Source: Sediminibacillus massiliensis
GTDB taxonomy: Bacteria > Bacillota > Bacilli > Bacillales > Amphibacillaceae
DNA: 64,000 bases
Assembly: GCF_900156915.1 (NCBI RefSeq)
Contig: NZ_LT732535.1
Coordinates: 3,795,079 to 3,859,078 of the forward strand
Direction of reading: 5' to 3'
The position numbers and the translations under genes are program-made. Below the pieces are notes generated by a model, which saw nothing but the letters and a program-made list of their open reading frames with translations, was not told the origin of the DNA and did not search any database. Within the stretch, counting starts at the first letter, position 1. The number at the start of each line of letters is the position of its first letter. Below, one piece after another: positions 45,561 through 53,451 of the stretch.

Positions 45561-45586
45561 GGAGGAGGAATAAGCATTTCTCCTCC
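45561..45586 (+). promoter_or_regulatory. Intercistronic stem-loop in the third ABC operon
   Basis: GGAGGAG (45561-45567) pairs with CTCCTCC (45580-45586) over a 12-base loop. The stem also hides an anti-Shine-Dalgarno-like CTCCTCC. It lies between the binding-protein and permease genes as in the other three importers. Confidence 0.65.
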
Positions 45587-45622
45587 CTTTCAAAAACTCT
45601 CATCTATAAGGTGGTGAACTCC

Positions 45623-46510
45623 ATGCTCATGCAGCTTTGGAAGAAAAACAGAATAGCTCTCTTGTTTTTGTTCCCCTGGATCATTGGAATAATCACACTT
45701 GGAATTATCCCAATGATTGCTTCTCTTTATCTATCCTTCACGGAATATAACATGTTCCAAGCGCCCAGTTGGGTAGGCTTAGCTAACTTCCAAGAGATGC
45801 TGACGAATGATGCGAGATTTATTCAATCACTGAAAGTTACATTTATTTATGTGTTTATCGGGGTTCCTTTGCAGCTGCTTATAGCCTTTTCACTGGCATC
45901 GCTTCTTAACAGGGGGGTCAAGGGGTTATCGACATTCAGGGCGATCTATTATGTTCCGTCGCTCTTAGGACCAAGTGTGGCAATTGCAGTGTTGTGGCGC
46001 CAATTGTTCGGGATGGATGGAGCTTTCAATAGATTTATCGGTCTGTTTGGAATTGAGCCCAATAGTTGGATTGCCGATCCTTCTACTTCCTTATACACCT
46101 TGATTGTATTGCTTGTTTGGCAGTTTGGTTCCCCGATGGTAATCTTTTTGGCCGGTTTAAAACAAATTCCTGCAGAACTTTATGAGGCAGCTTCTATAGA
46201 TGGAGCAGGTCCTTTCTATAAGTTAATAAAAATCACACTCCCGTTGCTGACGCCTATAATCTTCTTCAATATGGTCATGCAGTTTATCGGAGCTTTCCAA
46301 GCCTTCACTCCTGCATACATTATTGGAGGCGGGACAGGGGGGACTTTGGATTCTACTTTGTTCTATACGCTTTACCTTTATATTAAAGCGTTTACAGAAT
46401 TTCAGATGGGATATGCCTCTGCCATGGCATGGCTGTTATTAATTATCATTGCAACGTTTACGGGATTGTTATTCATGTCAGCTAAAAAATGGGTTTATTA
46501 TGCAGATTAG
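45623..46510 (+). CDS. Sugar ABC transporter permease (MalF/UgpA-like)
   Basis: The start chosen is ATG 45623 behind AAGGTGG. The 295-residue protein has six predicted helices and EAA loop EAASIDGAGPFYKL. It pairs with the permease 12 bases downstream. No ATPase is encoded in the operon. Confidence 0.92.
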   Translation: MLMQLWKKNRIALLFLFPWIIGIITLGIIPMIASLYLSFTEYNMFQAPSWVGLANFQEMLTNDARFIQSLKVTFIYVFIGVPLQLLIAFSLASLLNRGVKGLSTFRAIYYVPSLLGPSVAIAVLWRQLFGMDGAFNRFIGLFGIEPNSWIADPSTSLYTLIVLLVWQFGSPMVIFLAGLKQIPAELYEAASIDGAGPFYKLIKITLPLLTPIIFFNMVMQFIGAFQAFTPAYIIGGGTGGTLDSTLFYTLYLYIKAFTEFQMGYASAMAWLLLIIIATFTGLLFMSAKKWVYYAD

Positions 46511-46522
46511 GAGGTGAGTAAA

Positions 46523-47464
46523 ATGGCCAATCCGGCTCCTGAAAGAGTTGACACCGAAACAGTAGAAAACAGCCGGTTAAAAACCAAACCGAAACTTAGG
46601 CAAGTTAAGTCGTCTGCCGGCAAGAGAAAAAGAAATGTGCCAACTGGAGGAATCGTCAAATTTATATTGTTGGCGGCAGGTGCTTTCGTCATGCTCTATC
46701 CGTTACTTTGGATGCTGAGCAGTTCGTTCAAACCTAATGACATTATTTTTAGAGAAATAGGTTTAATACCAGTTGAAACGACACTATCCAACTATATACA
46801 AGGGTGGAACGGGATTTCAGGCTTTACTTTCTCTACCTTTTACATGAACTCGTTTATCGTAGTTGGATTAAGCATTCTAGGAAATATCATTGCTTGTTCT
46901 ATGGCGGCCTACGCTTTTGCAAGGCTTGACTTTACATGGAAGAAAACGATGTTTGCGATAATGTTGGGATCTATTATGCTGCCATATCATGTGGTGCTTA
47001 TTCCTCAATACATTATCTTTAATAACTTAAATTGGGTAGACACTTTTCTCCCTTTGATAGTGCCGAAGTTTTTGGCGACAGATGCTTTCTTTATTTTCCT
47101 GATGGTTCAGTTCATTAGGGGGATTCCTTCCGAGCTGGATAATGCTGCACGGGTAGATGGTTGTGGCAGCGTCCAAATTTTTTCGAGGATCATTTTTCCA
47201 TTGATGGTTCCTGCACTTGTTACTACAGCTATTTTCACATTTATTTGGACCTGGAATGACTTCTTTAGCCAGTTTATTTATTTGAGCAGCCCAAAGCTTT
47301 GGACAGTAACACTGGCCTTAAGAGGCTTTCTGGATACAATGGGTGAGTCATTGTGGGGAGCAATGTTTGCAATGTCCATTTTATCTCTGATTCCCATTTT
47401 TATATTTTTCATAGCGTTTCAGAGATTGCTAATAGATGGAATTTCTACAACCGGCATTAAGTAG
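46523..47464 (+). CDS. Sugar ABC transporter permease (MalG/UgpE-like)
   Basis: The start chosen is ATG 46523, eight bases after AGGAGG; a GTG at 46514 overlaps that site. The 313-residue protein has a long basic N-terminus, six predicted helices and the EAA loop DNAARVDGCGSVQIF. The last residues end GISTTGIK. The SDR gene follows after 33 bases. Confidence 0.92.
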   Translation: MANPAPERVDTETVENSRLKTKPKLRQVKSSAGKRKRNVPTGGIVKFILLAAGAFVMLYPLLWMLSSSFKPNDIIFREIGLIPVETTLSNYIQGWNGISGFTFSTFYMNSFIVVGLSILGNIIACSMAAYAFARLDFTWKKTMFAIMLGSIMLPYHVVLIPQYIIFNNLNWVDTFLPLIVPKFLATDAFFIFLMVQFIRGIPSELDNAARVDGCGSVQIFSRIIFPLMVPALVTTAIFTFIWTWNDFFSQFIYLSSPKLWTVTLALRGFLDTMGESLWGAMFAMSILSLIPIFIFFIAFQRLLIDGISTTGIK

Positions 47465-47497
47465 GGGCGCGATATCGAAGTTAAAGGGGGTGACTAA

Positions 47498-48238
47498 ATG
47501 CGAATACTCGGTAAAACAGTCCTTATTACAGGCGCAGGGACAGGTATTGGCAGAGCTATCGCTATTAAACTGGCAAAAGAAGGAGCAAATATCGTTGTTA
47601 ATTATTCGCGTTCCAGAGATGAGGCGGAAGTAACTCTTTCAAAAGTTGTGGAGGCTGGTGCCAAAGGTATGATACACCAAGCCGATGTTTCTGATAAGGA
47701 ACAAGTCGAAGAAATGTGCAAGGCAGTCTCGACATTTTTCGGCGGAATCGATGTCCTGATCAATAATGCCGGTACAACAGATTTTGTTTCACTCAACGAT
47801 TTAGATGGTCTAATGGACGAACATTGGGATAGGGCGTTCAATGTGAATGTCAAAGGAATGTTTTATGCGAGCCGGACCTGTGCAAATGAATTGAAAAAAA
47901 ATAATGGCTGTATTGTCAATATTACTTCCATTGCAGGAATTAATGGCAATGGCAGTTCCGTCGCTTATGCCGCTTCAAAAGCGGCTGGAATAAGTGTTAC
48001 TAAATCTCTTGCCAGAGTTTTAGCTCCGAATGTAAGAGTTAATTCTGTGGCTCCGGGGGTGGTAGAGACGCGTTGGGTGGAAGGGCAGACAGCGCATGTT
48101 GACCAATATCGGGAAGGCACACTTCTTGAAAGGGTTGCTTCACCTGAAGATGTGGCCGATATGGTTTGGGCTATCATCGAAGGAGGAGACTTTGTTACTG
48201 GTCAAACAGTTGTTGTCGATGGTGGTTGGACTCTTTAA
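47498..48238 (+). CDS. Short-chain dehydrogenase/reductase (FabG-like sugar dehydrogenase)
   Basis: The 246-residue classical SDR has cofactor motif TGAGTGIG, NNAGTTD, catalytic Ser in NITSIAG and YAASKAA. The C-terminal VVVDGGWTL is normal. It is fused into the ABC operon with a 33-base gap, so it probably oxidises the imported sugar (or reduces a keto acid) rather than working in fatty acid synthesis. Glucose-1-dehydrogenase-like or sugar-acid dehydrogenases are the nearest described roles. Confidence 0.88.
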   Translation: MRILGKTVLITGAGTGIGRAIAIKLAKEGANIVVNYSRSRDEAEVTLSKVVEAGAKGMIHQADVSDKEQVEEMCKAVSTFFGGIDVLINNAGTTDFVSLNDLDGLMDEHWDRAFNVNVKGMFYASRTCANELKKNNGCIVNITSIAGINGNGSSVAYAASKAAGISVTKSLARVLAPNVRVNSVAPGVVETRWVEGQTAHVDQYREGTLLERVASPEDVADMVWAIIEGGDFVTGQTVVVDGGWTL

Positions 48239-48262
48239 AAATCTTTACTAGGAGGAATTAAA

Positions 48263-48703
48263 GTGGCAGAAAACGTTTTTTTCGGTGAAGGATTGGGCAG
48301 AGCCATTGTTATCAATCTATCTAAGGGTGACAAATTACTTGAAAGTATCAGGGAAAAACTCGCAGAAGAAAATATTAAAAATGCCGTACTGTTTGGTGCA
48401 GTAGGCTCGCTGCAAAAACTGGTCTACCATCTTCCGACCAGTATGGGACCTACCTCTGAAGATAAATTTCTTACTATTCAAGGTAACGGTCCGATTGAAC
48501 TGGGGTCTCTGTCAGGTAATGTGATTGATGGGGAACCGCATATGCATATAGTTGCCCAGGATAAAGAAGGGGATTATGTCGGACATTTGGAAGAAGGGTC
48601 TGAAGTGCTCTTCCTGGCTGAGGTCATCATGGCAGAGATCAAAGACCTTAATATCCACAGAGTTAAAAATGAACATGGAGTTGTTTATTTAACCGAGAAA
48701 TAA
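48263..48703 (+). CDS. PPC/DUF296-domain protein
   Basis: The 146-residue protein starts at GTG behind AGGAGGAAT. It has the PPC (plant and prokaryote conserved) fold pattern: FGEGLGRAIVINLSKGDKLL, AVLFGAVGSLQKLVYHL and the metal-binding-like HMHIVAQDKEGDYVGHL. Stand-alone bacterial PPC proteins have few defined functions. Some are called DNA-binding, but the conserved histidines fit a trimeric metal enzyme. Its place inside a catabolic operon between an SDR and an aldolase suggests an enzymatic step. This is the least understood gene of the operon. Confidence 0.82.
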   Translation: MAENVFFGEGLGRAIVINLSKGDKLLESIREKLAEENIKNAVLFGAVGSLQKLVYHLPTSMGPTSEDKFLTIQGNGPIELGSLSGNVIDGEPHMHIVAQDKEGDYVGHLEEGSEVLFLAEVIMAEIKDLNIHRVKNEHGVVYLTEK

Positions 48704-48763
48704 AATGCTTAATACTTAATGTGTTTAAAAACCATTCAAATAAATTAATTGGAGGAATGTAAA

Positions 48764-49486
48764 ATGGCAATGTCAAGACAGGAAGTTCTAGAGAATATTC
48801 GTAAATGCAGGGTGGCGGATCTTTCAGATGGTATGGATGCCCTTGGTCTAGTTAATAAAGGGTCTATGTCTACAGAAATGCGTCCGATAAGGCCTGGTAT
48901 ATCGTTTGCGGGTTATGCATGGACGGTGCGTTTGGTGCCGGCTGAAGAATCCTTTGAACCGTGCAGCACAGTAGAGGAGTATTTTGACCAGAATGGGAAG
49001 TTCTGTTCAGATGCCTATTCCTTTATGAAAGAACTCAAAAGTTCAGATGTTAAAGACCATGTTTTGGTGATAGACATGGGAGGATATCCTGGTGGTGTGT
49101 TAGGGTCGGAGAATATGATGAATTTCAAGATTCGTGGGATGGTAGGAGCCGTAGTGGATGGGGGCTGCCGAGATTCATACGAATGTAATTTACAACAAGT
49201 TAATGCTTTTAGTACAAAACGGACTTTCCATCATGTTTCCGGAAGAATGAAGGGTGATGGGGTGCAAGTTCCCGTGAATTGCGCAGGTGTTACTGTAACA
49301 CCTGGTGATTATGTAGTGGCTGATGACGACGGAGTATTGGTTATCCCGCAAGATAAGGCAGAAGAAGTGTTGAAATTTGCTTTTGCCATTTTGGAAAGGG
49401 ATCAAAACACTCGAACAAGTCATTATGAGGCATTAGGGATGGAGCCGGATAATACACTCAACAGGCTTGGGGCTGCAAAAGCATAG
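48764..49486 (+). CDS. RraA-family protein, likely 2-oxo acid aldolase
   Basis: The start chosen is ATG 48764 behind GGAGGAATG. The 240-residue protein has the RraA/HMG-aldolase fold with VVDGGCRD (R136, D137), the residues that bind substrate and metal in 4-hydroxy-4-methyl-2-oxoglutarate/4-carboxy-4-hydroxy-2-oxoadipate aldolases, and GVLGSENMMNFK. These cleave 4-hydroxy-2-oxo acids to pyruvate plus an oxo compound. A 2-keto-3-deoxy sugar acid, the product of the UxaA-like pair encoded nearby, is such a 4-hydroxy-2-oxo acid. It is not likely a ribonuclease regulator or a methyltransferase, names sometimes given to relatives. Confidence 0.82.
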   Translation: MAMSRQEVLENIRKCRVADLSDGMDALGLVNKGSMSTEMRPIRPGISFAGYAWTVRLVPAEESFEPCSTVEEYFDQNGKFCSDAYSFMKELKSSDVKDHVLVIDMGGYPGGVLGSENMMNFKIRGMVGAVVDGGCRDSYECNLQQVNAFSTKRTFHHVSGRMKGDGVQVPVNCAGVTVTPGDYVVADDDGVLVIPQDKAEEVLKFAFAILERDQNTRTSHYEALGMEPDNTLNRLGAAKA

Positions 49487-49502
49487 TTTTTTGGCAACTT
49501 CA

Positions 49503-49548
49503 AAAGGACTGCTTCCTATTAAATAATAGCAGAAGTGGTCCTTTCTTC
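49503..49548 (+). terminator. Terminator of the third ABC operon
   Basis: AAAGGACT (49503-49510) pairs with the AGTGGTCCTTT region (49534-49544) imperfectly, followed by CTTCCTTTT. It comes 17 bases after the RraA-like stop codon. Confidence 0.65.
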
Positions 49549-49630
49549 CTTTTCCAGCATCTAAAGCAATATTCCAACATATCGTTCAATTATAGGGGTA
49601 TATAGATATAAAACCAAATAATGCCATAAA

Positions 49631-49675
49631 TTGACCTCCCCTTTATTTCCGATTAAAATCATCAATAGGTAGACC
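49631..49675 (+). promoter_or_regulatory. Promoter and operator 3 of the GntR regulator gene
   Basis: TTGACC (49631-49636) and TAAAAT (49654-49659) have a 17-base spacer. Eight bases on lies GGTAGACC (49668-49675), a variant of the GGTTGACC palindrome. The site overlaps the expected transcription start, fitting autorepression by the encoded regulator. Confidence 0.7.
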
Positions 49676-49717
49676 TTTTTTAAAATGGAATAAACGCTTT
49701 CGAAGGAAGGATAAATA

Positions 49718-50434
49718 ATGCTGAAAAATAAATTTGAATTTGAACCAATTCAAAAAAACCCTATAGTTGTTGAGTTAACCAGAAGGTTGTTGGATTTCAT
49801 TTTTTCGGGAAGTATTCAACCCGGGGAAAAACTCCCTACTGAAAGACAATTGCAGGAGGCGTTGAACGTAGGACGATCAGCGATTCGTGAGGCCATTAAA
49901 GTTCTAACGGTATTGGGAATACTCGAAGTAAGACAAGGGGATGGAACTTATCTGAAAAAAGCCGACTCTGGTCTTCTATTGGAATCAATCGAATGGGGTC
50001 TGTTGTTAGGTGAGAAGCAGGCTGCTGATATTGTTGAAGCAAGAAAAGAGATTGAATTATCAATTGTCAGATTAGCGGCAGAGCGTGCTGAAGCCAAGGA
50101 AATAGAGGAATTGGGAGTGATCCTGGAAGAACTGAGAGTCTCTACAATCGAGGATTTCATCGAGAAAGATATAGCTTTTCATACCAAGCTCGCCAAGATG
50201 TCGAGGAATACCGTCTTTATCGGTGTATTGTCCAGTATTCATTCTCTTTTGCGAACGTGGATTAAGTTGGTGGTCGAGTCAGCTGGTGAAACTGATTTTT
50301 CTTATCAAGATCACCTTAAAGTATATCAGGCCGTAGCAAAGAAAGATCCGCGCGAGGCTGTAATTGCTATGGATGAACATCTCGAAGATGCAACACAAAG
50401 GCTAATGGATGTTATTGAGAAGCAGGAAGGGTAA
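49718..50434 (+). CDS. GntR-family regulator, FadR subfamily (FCD domain)
   Basis: The 238-residue protein starts behind GAAGGAAGG. It has a winged helix (RLLDFIFSGSIQPGEKLPTE, VGRSAIREAIKVL, RQGDGTYL) and an FCD domain with the acidic/His residues of the metal-bound ligand site (IEKDIAFHTKLAKMS, DHLKVYQAV, DEHLEDA). Members of this subfamily bind TGGTNNACCA-like palindromes and sense sugar acids or 2-oxo acids. Four GGTTGACC-type sites flank its own and the two neighbouring units, so it is the probable local regulator. Confidence 0.92.
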   Translation: MLKNKFEFEPIQKNPIVVELTRRLLDFIFSGSIQPGEKLPTERQLQEALNVGRSAIREAIKVLTVLGILEVRQGDGTYLKKADSGLLLESIEWGLLLGEKQAADIVEARKEIELSIVRLAAERAEAKEIEELGVILEELRVSTIEDFIEKDIAFHTKLAKMSRNTVFIGVLSSIHSLLRTWIKLVVESAGETDFSYQDHLKVYQAVAKKDPREAVIAMDEHLEDATQRLMDVIEKQEG

Positions 50435-50456
50435 ATGTTTTCAAACCCTTCTTTTA
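50425..50456 (+). terminator. Terminator of the GntR regulator gene
   Basis: GAAGGGT (50426-50432) and ACCCTTC (50445-50451) form a stem overlapping the stop codon and are followed by TTTTATTTT. Confidence 0.7.
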
Positions 50457-50466
50457 TTTTATAAAT

Positions 50467-50481
50467 AAAGGTTGACCAATT
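50467..50481. promoter_or_regulatory. GntR/FadR-type operator 4
   Basis: AAAGGTTGACCAATT is identical to operator 2. It lies 29 bases before the start of the iron alcohol dehydrogenase gene, in the short gap after the regulator's terminator. Confidence 0.75.
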
Positions 50482-50509
50482 TATGATTTGGATGTTGGGG
50501 GTGTGAAGT

Positions 50510-51673
50510 TTGGACTATAAGTTTAATATTCCGACTAGGATAGAATCTGGAATAAGTATATCTAAAGACACCGGAAAAATATTGAAAAGTTTACATGCGA
50601 AGCAAGTATTCCTTGTTACTGATAAAGGTATAAGAAATGCTGGCATTTTGGATGGTATAGAAGATGCATTGAATGCTTCGGAGATAGTTTATGAGATTTT
50701 CGATGATGTTATAGCTAATCCTACATCGGAAAGCATGATGGTTGCTGCTGCCAAATTAAAAGGCCAAGGCGCGGATCATGTGCTGGCTGTTGGTGGAGGA
50801 AGCAGTATAGACACAGCAAAAGGCGTGGCAGTCATGGCTACCAACGAAGGTAATATCCTTGATTATGAAGGCGTTAACAAGATACCTAATCAATCACTGC
50901 CTCTTACGGTTATCCCGACAACGGCTGGCACAGGCAGTGAAGTTACTGCATCGACTATTGTAACTAATAAAGAAACCCATTTTAAAGCAGCAGTCATCAG
51001 CCCTTATCTATTCCCTAGGCTGGCACTGTTGGATCCAGAGTTAACAGTAGGACTGCCCCAAAGTATAACGGCGGCAACCGGGATGGACGCCCTCACTCAC
51101 GCTATCGAATCTTATACATCTAAAACTACGAATCCAGTAAGTGAGGCTCTTGCCATTAAAGCAATTTCTATGATATCTGCCAATATTTCCAAAGCATATT
51201 TTGTTGGAAGCGATTTGGACAGCCGGGAAAGTATGCTGACTGCCTCAATGCTAGCAGGAGCGGCTTTTTCTCAGTCAAGACTGGGAAATGTACATGCAAT
51301 TTCTCATACATTGGGAGGGGTATATGACATTCCCCATGGTATTGCTAATGCCACTCTTCTTCCTTTCGTAATGAATTACAACTTACCTGCTTGTCCAGAG
51401 AAATTTGCCGACATCGCGAATGCACTTGGAGATAATATACAAGGTCTTTCGAGGATGGAGGCGGCTCGCAAAGCGGTAACAGCAGTTATTCAATTTAATA
51501 ACGAACTAGATATTCCGGATAATATAAAAGAGTTGGGCGTTGAGTTAGATGCTCTCCCAAAACTGGTAGAGGATTCTATGAGAAGTGGAAACGTCCTTAT
51601 AAACCCAAGGTTAACGACTCCAAAAGATATTGAAACGATAATCAAAAATGCTTACTATGGCAGGCTAGAGTAA
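50510..51673 (+). CDS. Iron-containing alcohol dehydrogenase
   Basis: The 387-residue group III dehydrogenase starts at TTG behind GGGGGTG. It has NAD-binding GGGSSIDTAKG and iron ligands in DALTHAIESY and SHTLGGVYDIPHGIANA. Relatives reduce lactaldehyde, glycolaldehyde or succinate semialdehyde, or oxidise hydroxy acids. In this regulon it could reduce the aldehyde from the RraA-like aldolase reaction, or oxidise the sugar acid. It precedes the two-gene dehydratase by 18 bases. Confidence 0.9.
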   Translation: MDYKFNIPTRIESGISISKDTGKILKSLHAKQVFLVTDKGIRNAGILDGIEDALNASEIVYEIFDDVIANPTSESMMVAAAKLKGQGADHVLAVGGGSSIDTAKGVAVMATNEGNILDYEGVNKIPNQSLPLTVIPTTAGTGSEVTASTIVTNKETHFKAAVISPYLFPRLALLDPELTVGLPQSITAATGMDALTHAIESYTSKTTNPVSEALAIKAISMISANISKAYFVGSDLDSRESMLTASMLAGAAFSQSRLGNVHAISHTLGGVYDIPHGIANATLLPFVMNYNLPACPEKFADIANALGDNIQGLSRMEAARKAVTAVIQFNNELDIPDNIKELGVELDALPKLVEDSMRSGNVLINPRLTTPKDIETIIKNAYYGRLE

Positions 51674-51691
51674 TCAATATGGGGTGAAGGA

Positions 51692-52000
51692 ATGGATCGG
51701 AAAAAATATAAGTTCGTCTTCCTTAATGATTCTGATAGTGTTGCAGTTTGTTTAGAAGATATACCCGCGGGAGCCGTTGTCCCTGTAATTACAAATAATG
51801 GCCCCTTAGAAGTGGAACTAAAAGACTCTATTAAATTCGGTCATAAATTTGCAGTCAGGAAAATCGACAAAGGTCACGAAATTTTCAAATATGGGGAAAT
51901 TATTGGTACAGCAACAGAAGATATTGAAGTTGGCCAGCATGTCCATATCCACAATTTAGAAGGAATTAGAGGACGGGGGGATAAACTTGCCAAACAATAA
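51692..52000 (+). CDS. UxaA-family dehydratase, small SAF-domain subunit
   Basis: The 102-residue protein corresponds to the N-terminal SAF domain of altronate/galactarate dehydratases (SVAVCLEDIPAGAVV, FGHKFAVRKIDKGHEIFKYGEIIG and QHVHIHNLEG). Sulfolactate sulfo-lyase subunit SuyA has the same layout. It starts at ATG behind GGGGTGAAGG and overlaps the large subunit gene by 14 bases, so the two are made together. The substrate is probably a sugar acid; sulfolactate is a possible alternative. Confidence 0.85.
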   Translation: MDRKKYKFVFLNDSDSVAVCLEDIPAGAVVPVITNNGPLEVELKDSIKFGHKFAVRKIDKGHEIFKYGEIIGTATEDIEVGQHVHIHNLEGIRGRGDKLAKQ

Positions 52001-53162
52001 CAGAACTACATTTATGGGATATCGTCGTCCGGATGGAAGTGTGGGAACCCGCAATCATGTACTTATTCTGCCCACAATTACGTGTGCTGCTCAAGCAGCC
52101 AAACAAATTACTGAACTAGTCCATGGAACAGTGTCGTTTATTCATCAGCACGGGTGTACACAAGTAGGGGATGATTATGAACAGACGTTTAGGACCTATT
52201 ACGGTTTAGGTGCCAATCCTAATGTGTATGGAGTAGTCGTCCTTGGGCTTGGATGCGAAACCCACCAGGCGCGAAGTGTGGCAGGTGAACTGGCTCAAAC
52301 AGGTAAGCCGGTTGAGTTGGTTTCCATTCAGGATGAAGGTGGTACCCTTGATGCAATCAGTAAAGGGGCAAAAGTAGCAGCTAAGCTTGTCCAAGAGGCA
52401 TCTGCTCAATTGAGAGAACCATGTGACTTAAGTGAACTGATTGTTGGGACTGAATGCGGGGGATCTGATGCTTGTTCTGGTTTATCAGCCAATCCGGCAG
52501 TAGGAAAAGTCAGTGATTTAATTGTAGATAATGGGGGAACCTCGATACTTGCCGAAACAACTGAACTAATAGGAGCGGAACATTTACTTGCCAAAAGGGC
52601 AGTAAGTCCTCAGGTTTCCAAAAACGTTTATGAAATCATTAAAAACATGGAAGATAGAGCGTTGAATCTGGGAATAGATATCCGCACTGGTAACCCCAGC
52701 CCGGGAAATATAAAGGGAGGTATTAGTTCCCTTGAAGAAAAATCACTCGGCGCGGCAAATAAAGCGGGTACTAGCACGCTTCAAGAAGTGCTGGCATATG
52801 CAGAGAAACCAACGCGTAAAGGGCTTGTATGGATGGATACTCCAGGTCATGATATTGAACAGTTGACAGGTATGACGGCAGGTGGAGCCCAGATTGTTTT
52901 GTTTACCACCGGTAGAGGTACACCTACAGGGTCGCCTATAGCTCCAGTAATTAAGATCAGTACAAATTCACTCCTTTACAACAAAATGAATGAAAATATA
53001 GATTTTAATGCAGGCACCATCATCGAAGGTATCGAATCACTCGATGATGTAGGAGAAAGGTTATTTGATGAGATAATCGCTACTTGTTCAGGTAAGCTGA
53101 CAAAAGCCGAAATCCTAAAACAACATGATTTCGGTATCTGGAGGATTGGTCCAAGTTTTTAA
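51987..53162 (+). CDS. UxaA-family dehydratase, large subunit
   Basis: The 391-residue protein starts at TTG behind GACGGGGGG, inside the end of the small-subunit gene. It matches the C-terminal catalytic domain of D-altronate dehydratase and related lyases: GYRRPDGSVGTRNHVLILP, HGCTQVG, LGLGCE, GTECGGSDACSGLSANP, FTTGRGTPTGSPIAPVIK and the final FGIWRIGPSF. Conserved Cys residues would hold iron. Together with the small subunit it should dehydrate an aldonate to a 2-keto-3-deoxy acid, the kind of substrate an RraA-like aldolase splits. Confidence 0.88.
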   Translation: MPNNNRTTFMGYRRPDGSVGTRNHVLILPTITCAAQAAKQITELVHGTVSFIHQHGCTQVGDDYEQTFRTYYGLGANPNVYGVVVLGLGCETHQARSVAGELAQTGKPVELVSIQDEGGTLDAISKGAKVAAKLVQEASAQLREPCDLSELIVGTECGGSDACSGLSANPAVGKVSDLIVDNGGTSILAETTELIGAEHLLAKRAVSPQVSKNVYEIIKNMEDRALNLGIDIRTGNPSPGNIKGGISSLEEKSLGAANKAGTSTLQEVLAYAEKPTRKGLVWMDTPGHDIEQLTGMTAGGAQIVLFTTGRGTPTGSPIAPVIKISTNSLLYNKMNENIDFNAGTIIEGIESLDDVGERLFDEIIATCSGKLTKAEILKQHDFGIWRIGPSF

Positions 53163-53200
53163 TAAAAGTGGATAGAAGAATTTTTTCCGTAGGTAATGAC

Positions 53201-53246
53201 AAAAATACTGCCCCAGCCCAAACAGGTAGGCTGGGGCAGTATTTTT
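53201..53246. terminator. Strong terminator after the UxaA-like genes
   Basis: AAAAATACTGCCCCAGCC (53201-53218) and GGCTGGGGCAGTATTTTT (53229-53246) form a perfect 18-base stem. Confidence 0.95.
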
Positions 53247-53342
53247 GCGGTCTTGTATGTTTGAATTTACTTTTTCGGACAAGTGTTTACATTTTTCTAA
53301 TTTTGCGAAAAGTCTCTTGCTCCCTTCTAACTTTTCAGTTAC

Positions 53343-53378
53343 TATAATAATAAGTTTGTATATCACTTAAACTAAGTG
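53343..53378 (+). promoter_or_regulatory. Promoter -10 and XylR-type operator before the GH43 gene
   Basis: TATAAT (53343-53348), possibly with TTGCTC at 53318, is followed 16 bases later by the palindrome CACTTAAACTAAGTG (53364-53378). Its reverse strand contains ACTTAGTTTA, which is also the core of the palindrome at 60946-60960. The shared core makes it a candidate binding site for the XylR encoded at 59.3 kb. Confidence 0.6.
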
Positions 53379-53408
53379 AGGGCTCTTCAAATATTTTTTT
53401 GCGTAATC

Positions 53409-53423
53409 ATGGAAGCGTTATCA
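53409..53423 (+). promoter_or_regulatory. cre site upstream of the GH43 xylosidase gene
   Basis: ATGGAAGCGTTATCA fits WTGNAANCGNWWNCA at every position. It lies 29 bases before the start codon, downstream of the promoter. Confidence 0.85.
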
Positions 53424-53451
53424 AAAATGTGTAATACTAAATAAGGAAAGG

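Noticed and set aside
48764-49486. Reading the RraA-like gene as a ribonuclease E regulator or demethylmenaquinone methyltransferase
   Set aside because: These are legacy names for the family. The RD aldolase residues and the catabolic operon argue for an aldolase.
49685-49699. cre-like AACGCTTTCG before the GntR gene
   Set aside because: Only the core fits; three consensus positions fail, and the site touches the ribosome binding region.
51692-53162. Reading the UxaA-like pair as sulfolactate sulfo-lyase (SuyAB)
   Set aside because: The two-gene layout fits, but a sugar importer, SDR and aldolase in the same regulon and no sulfonate genes nearby favour a sugar acid. It is kept only as an alternative.
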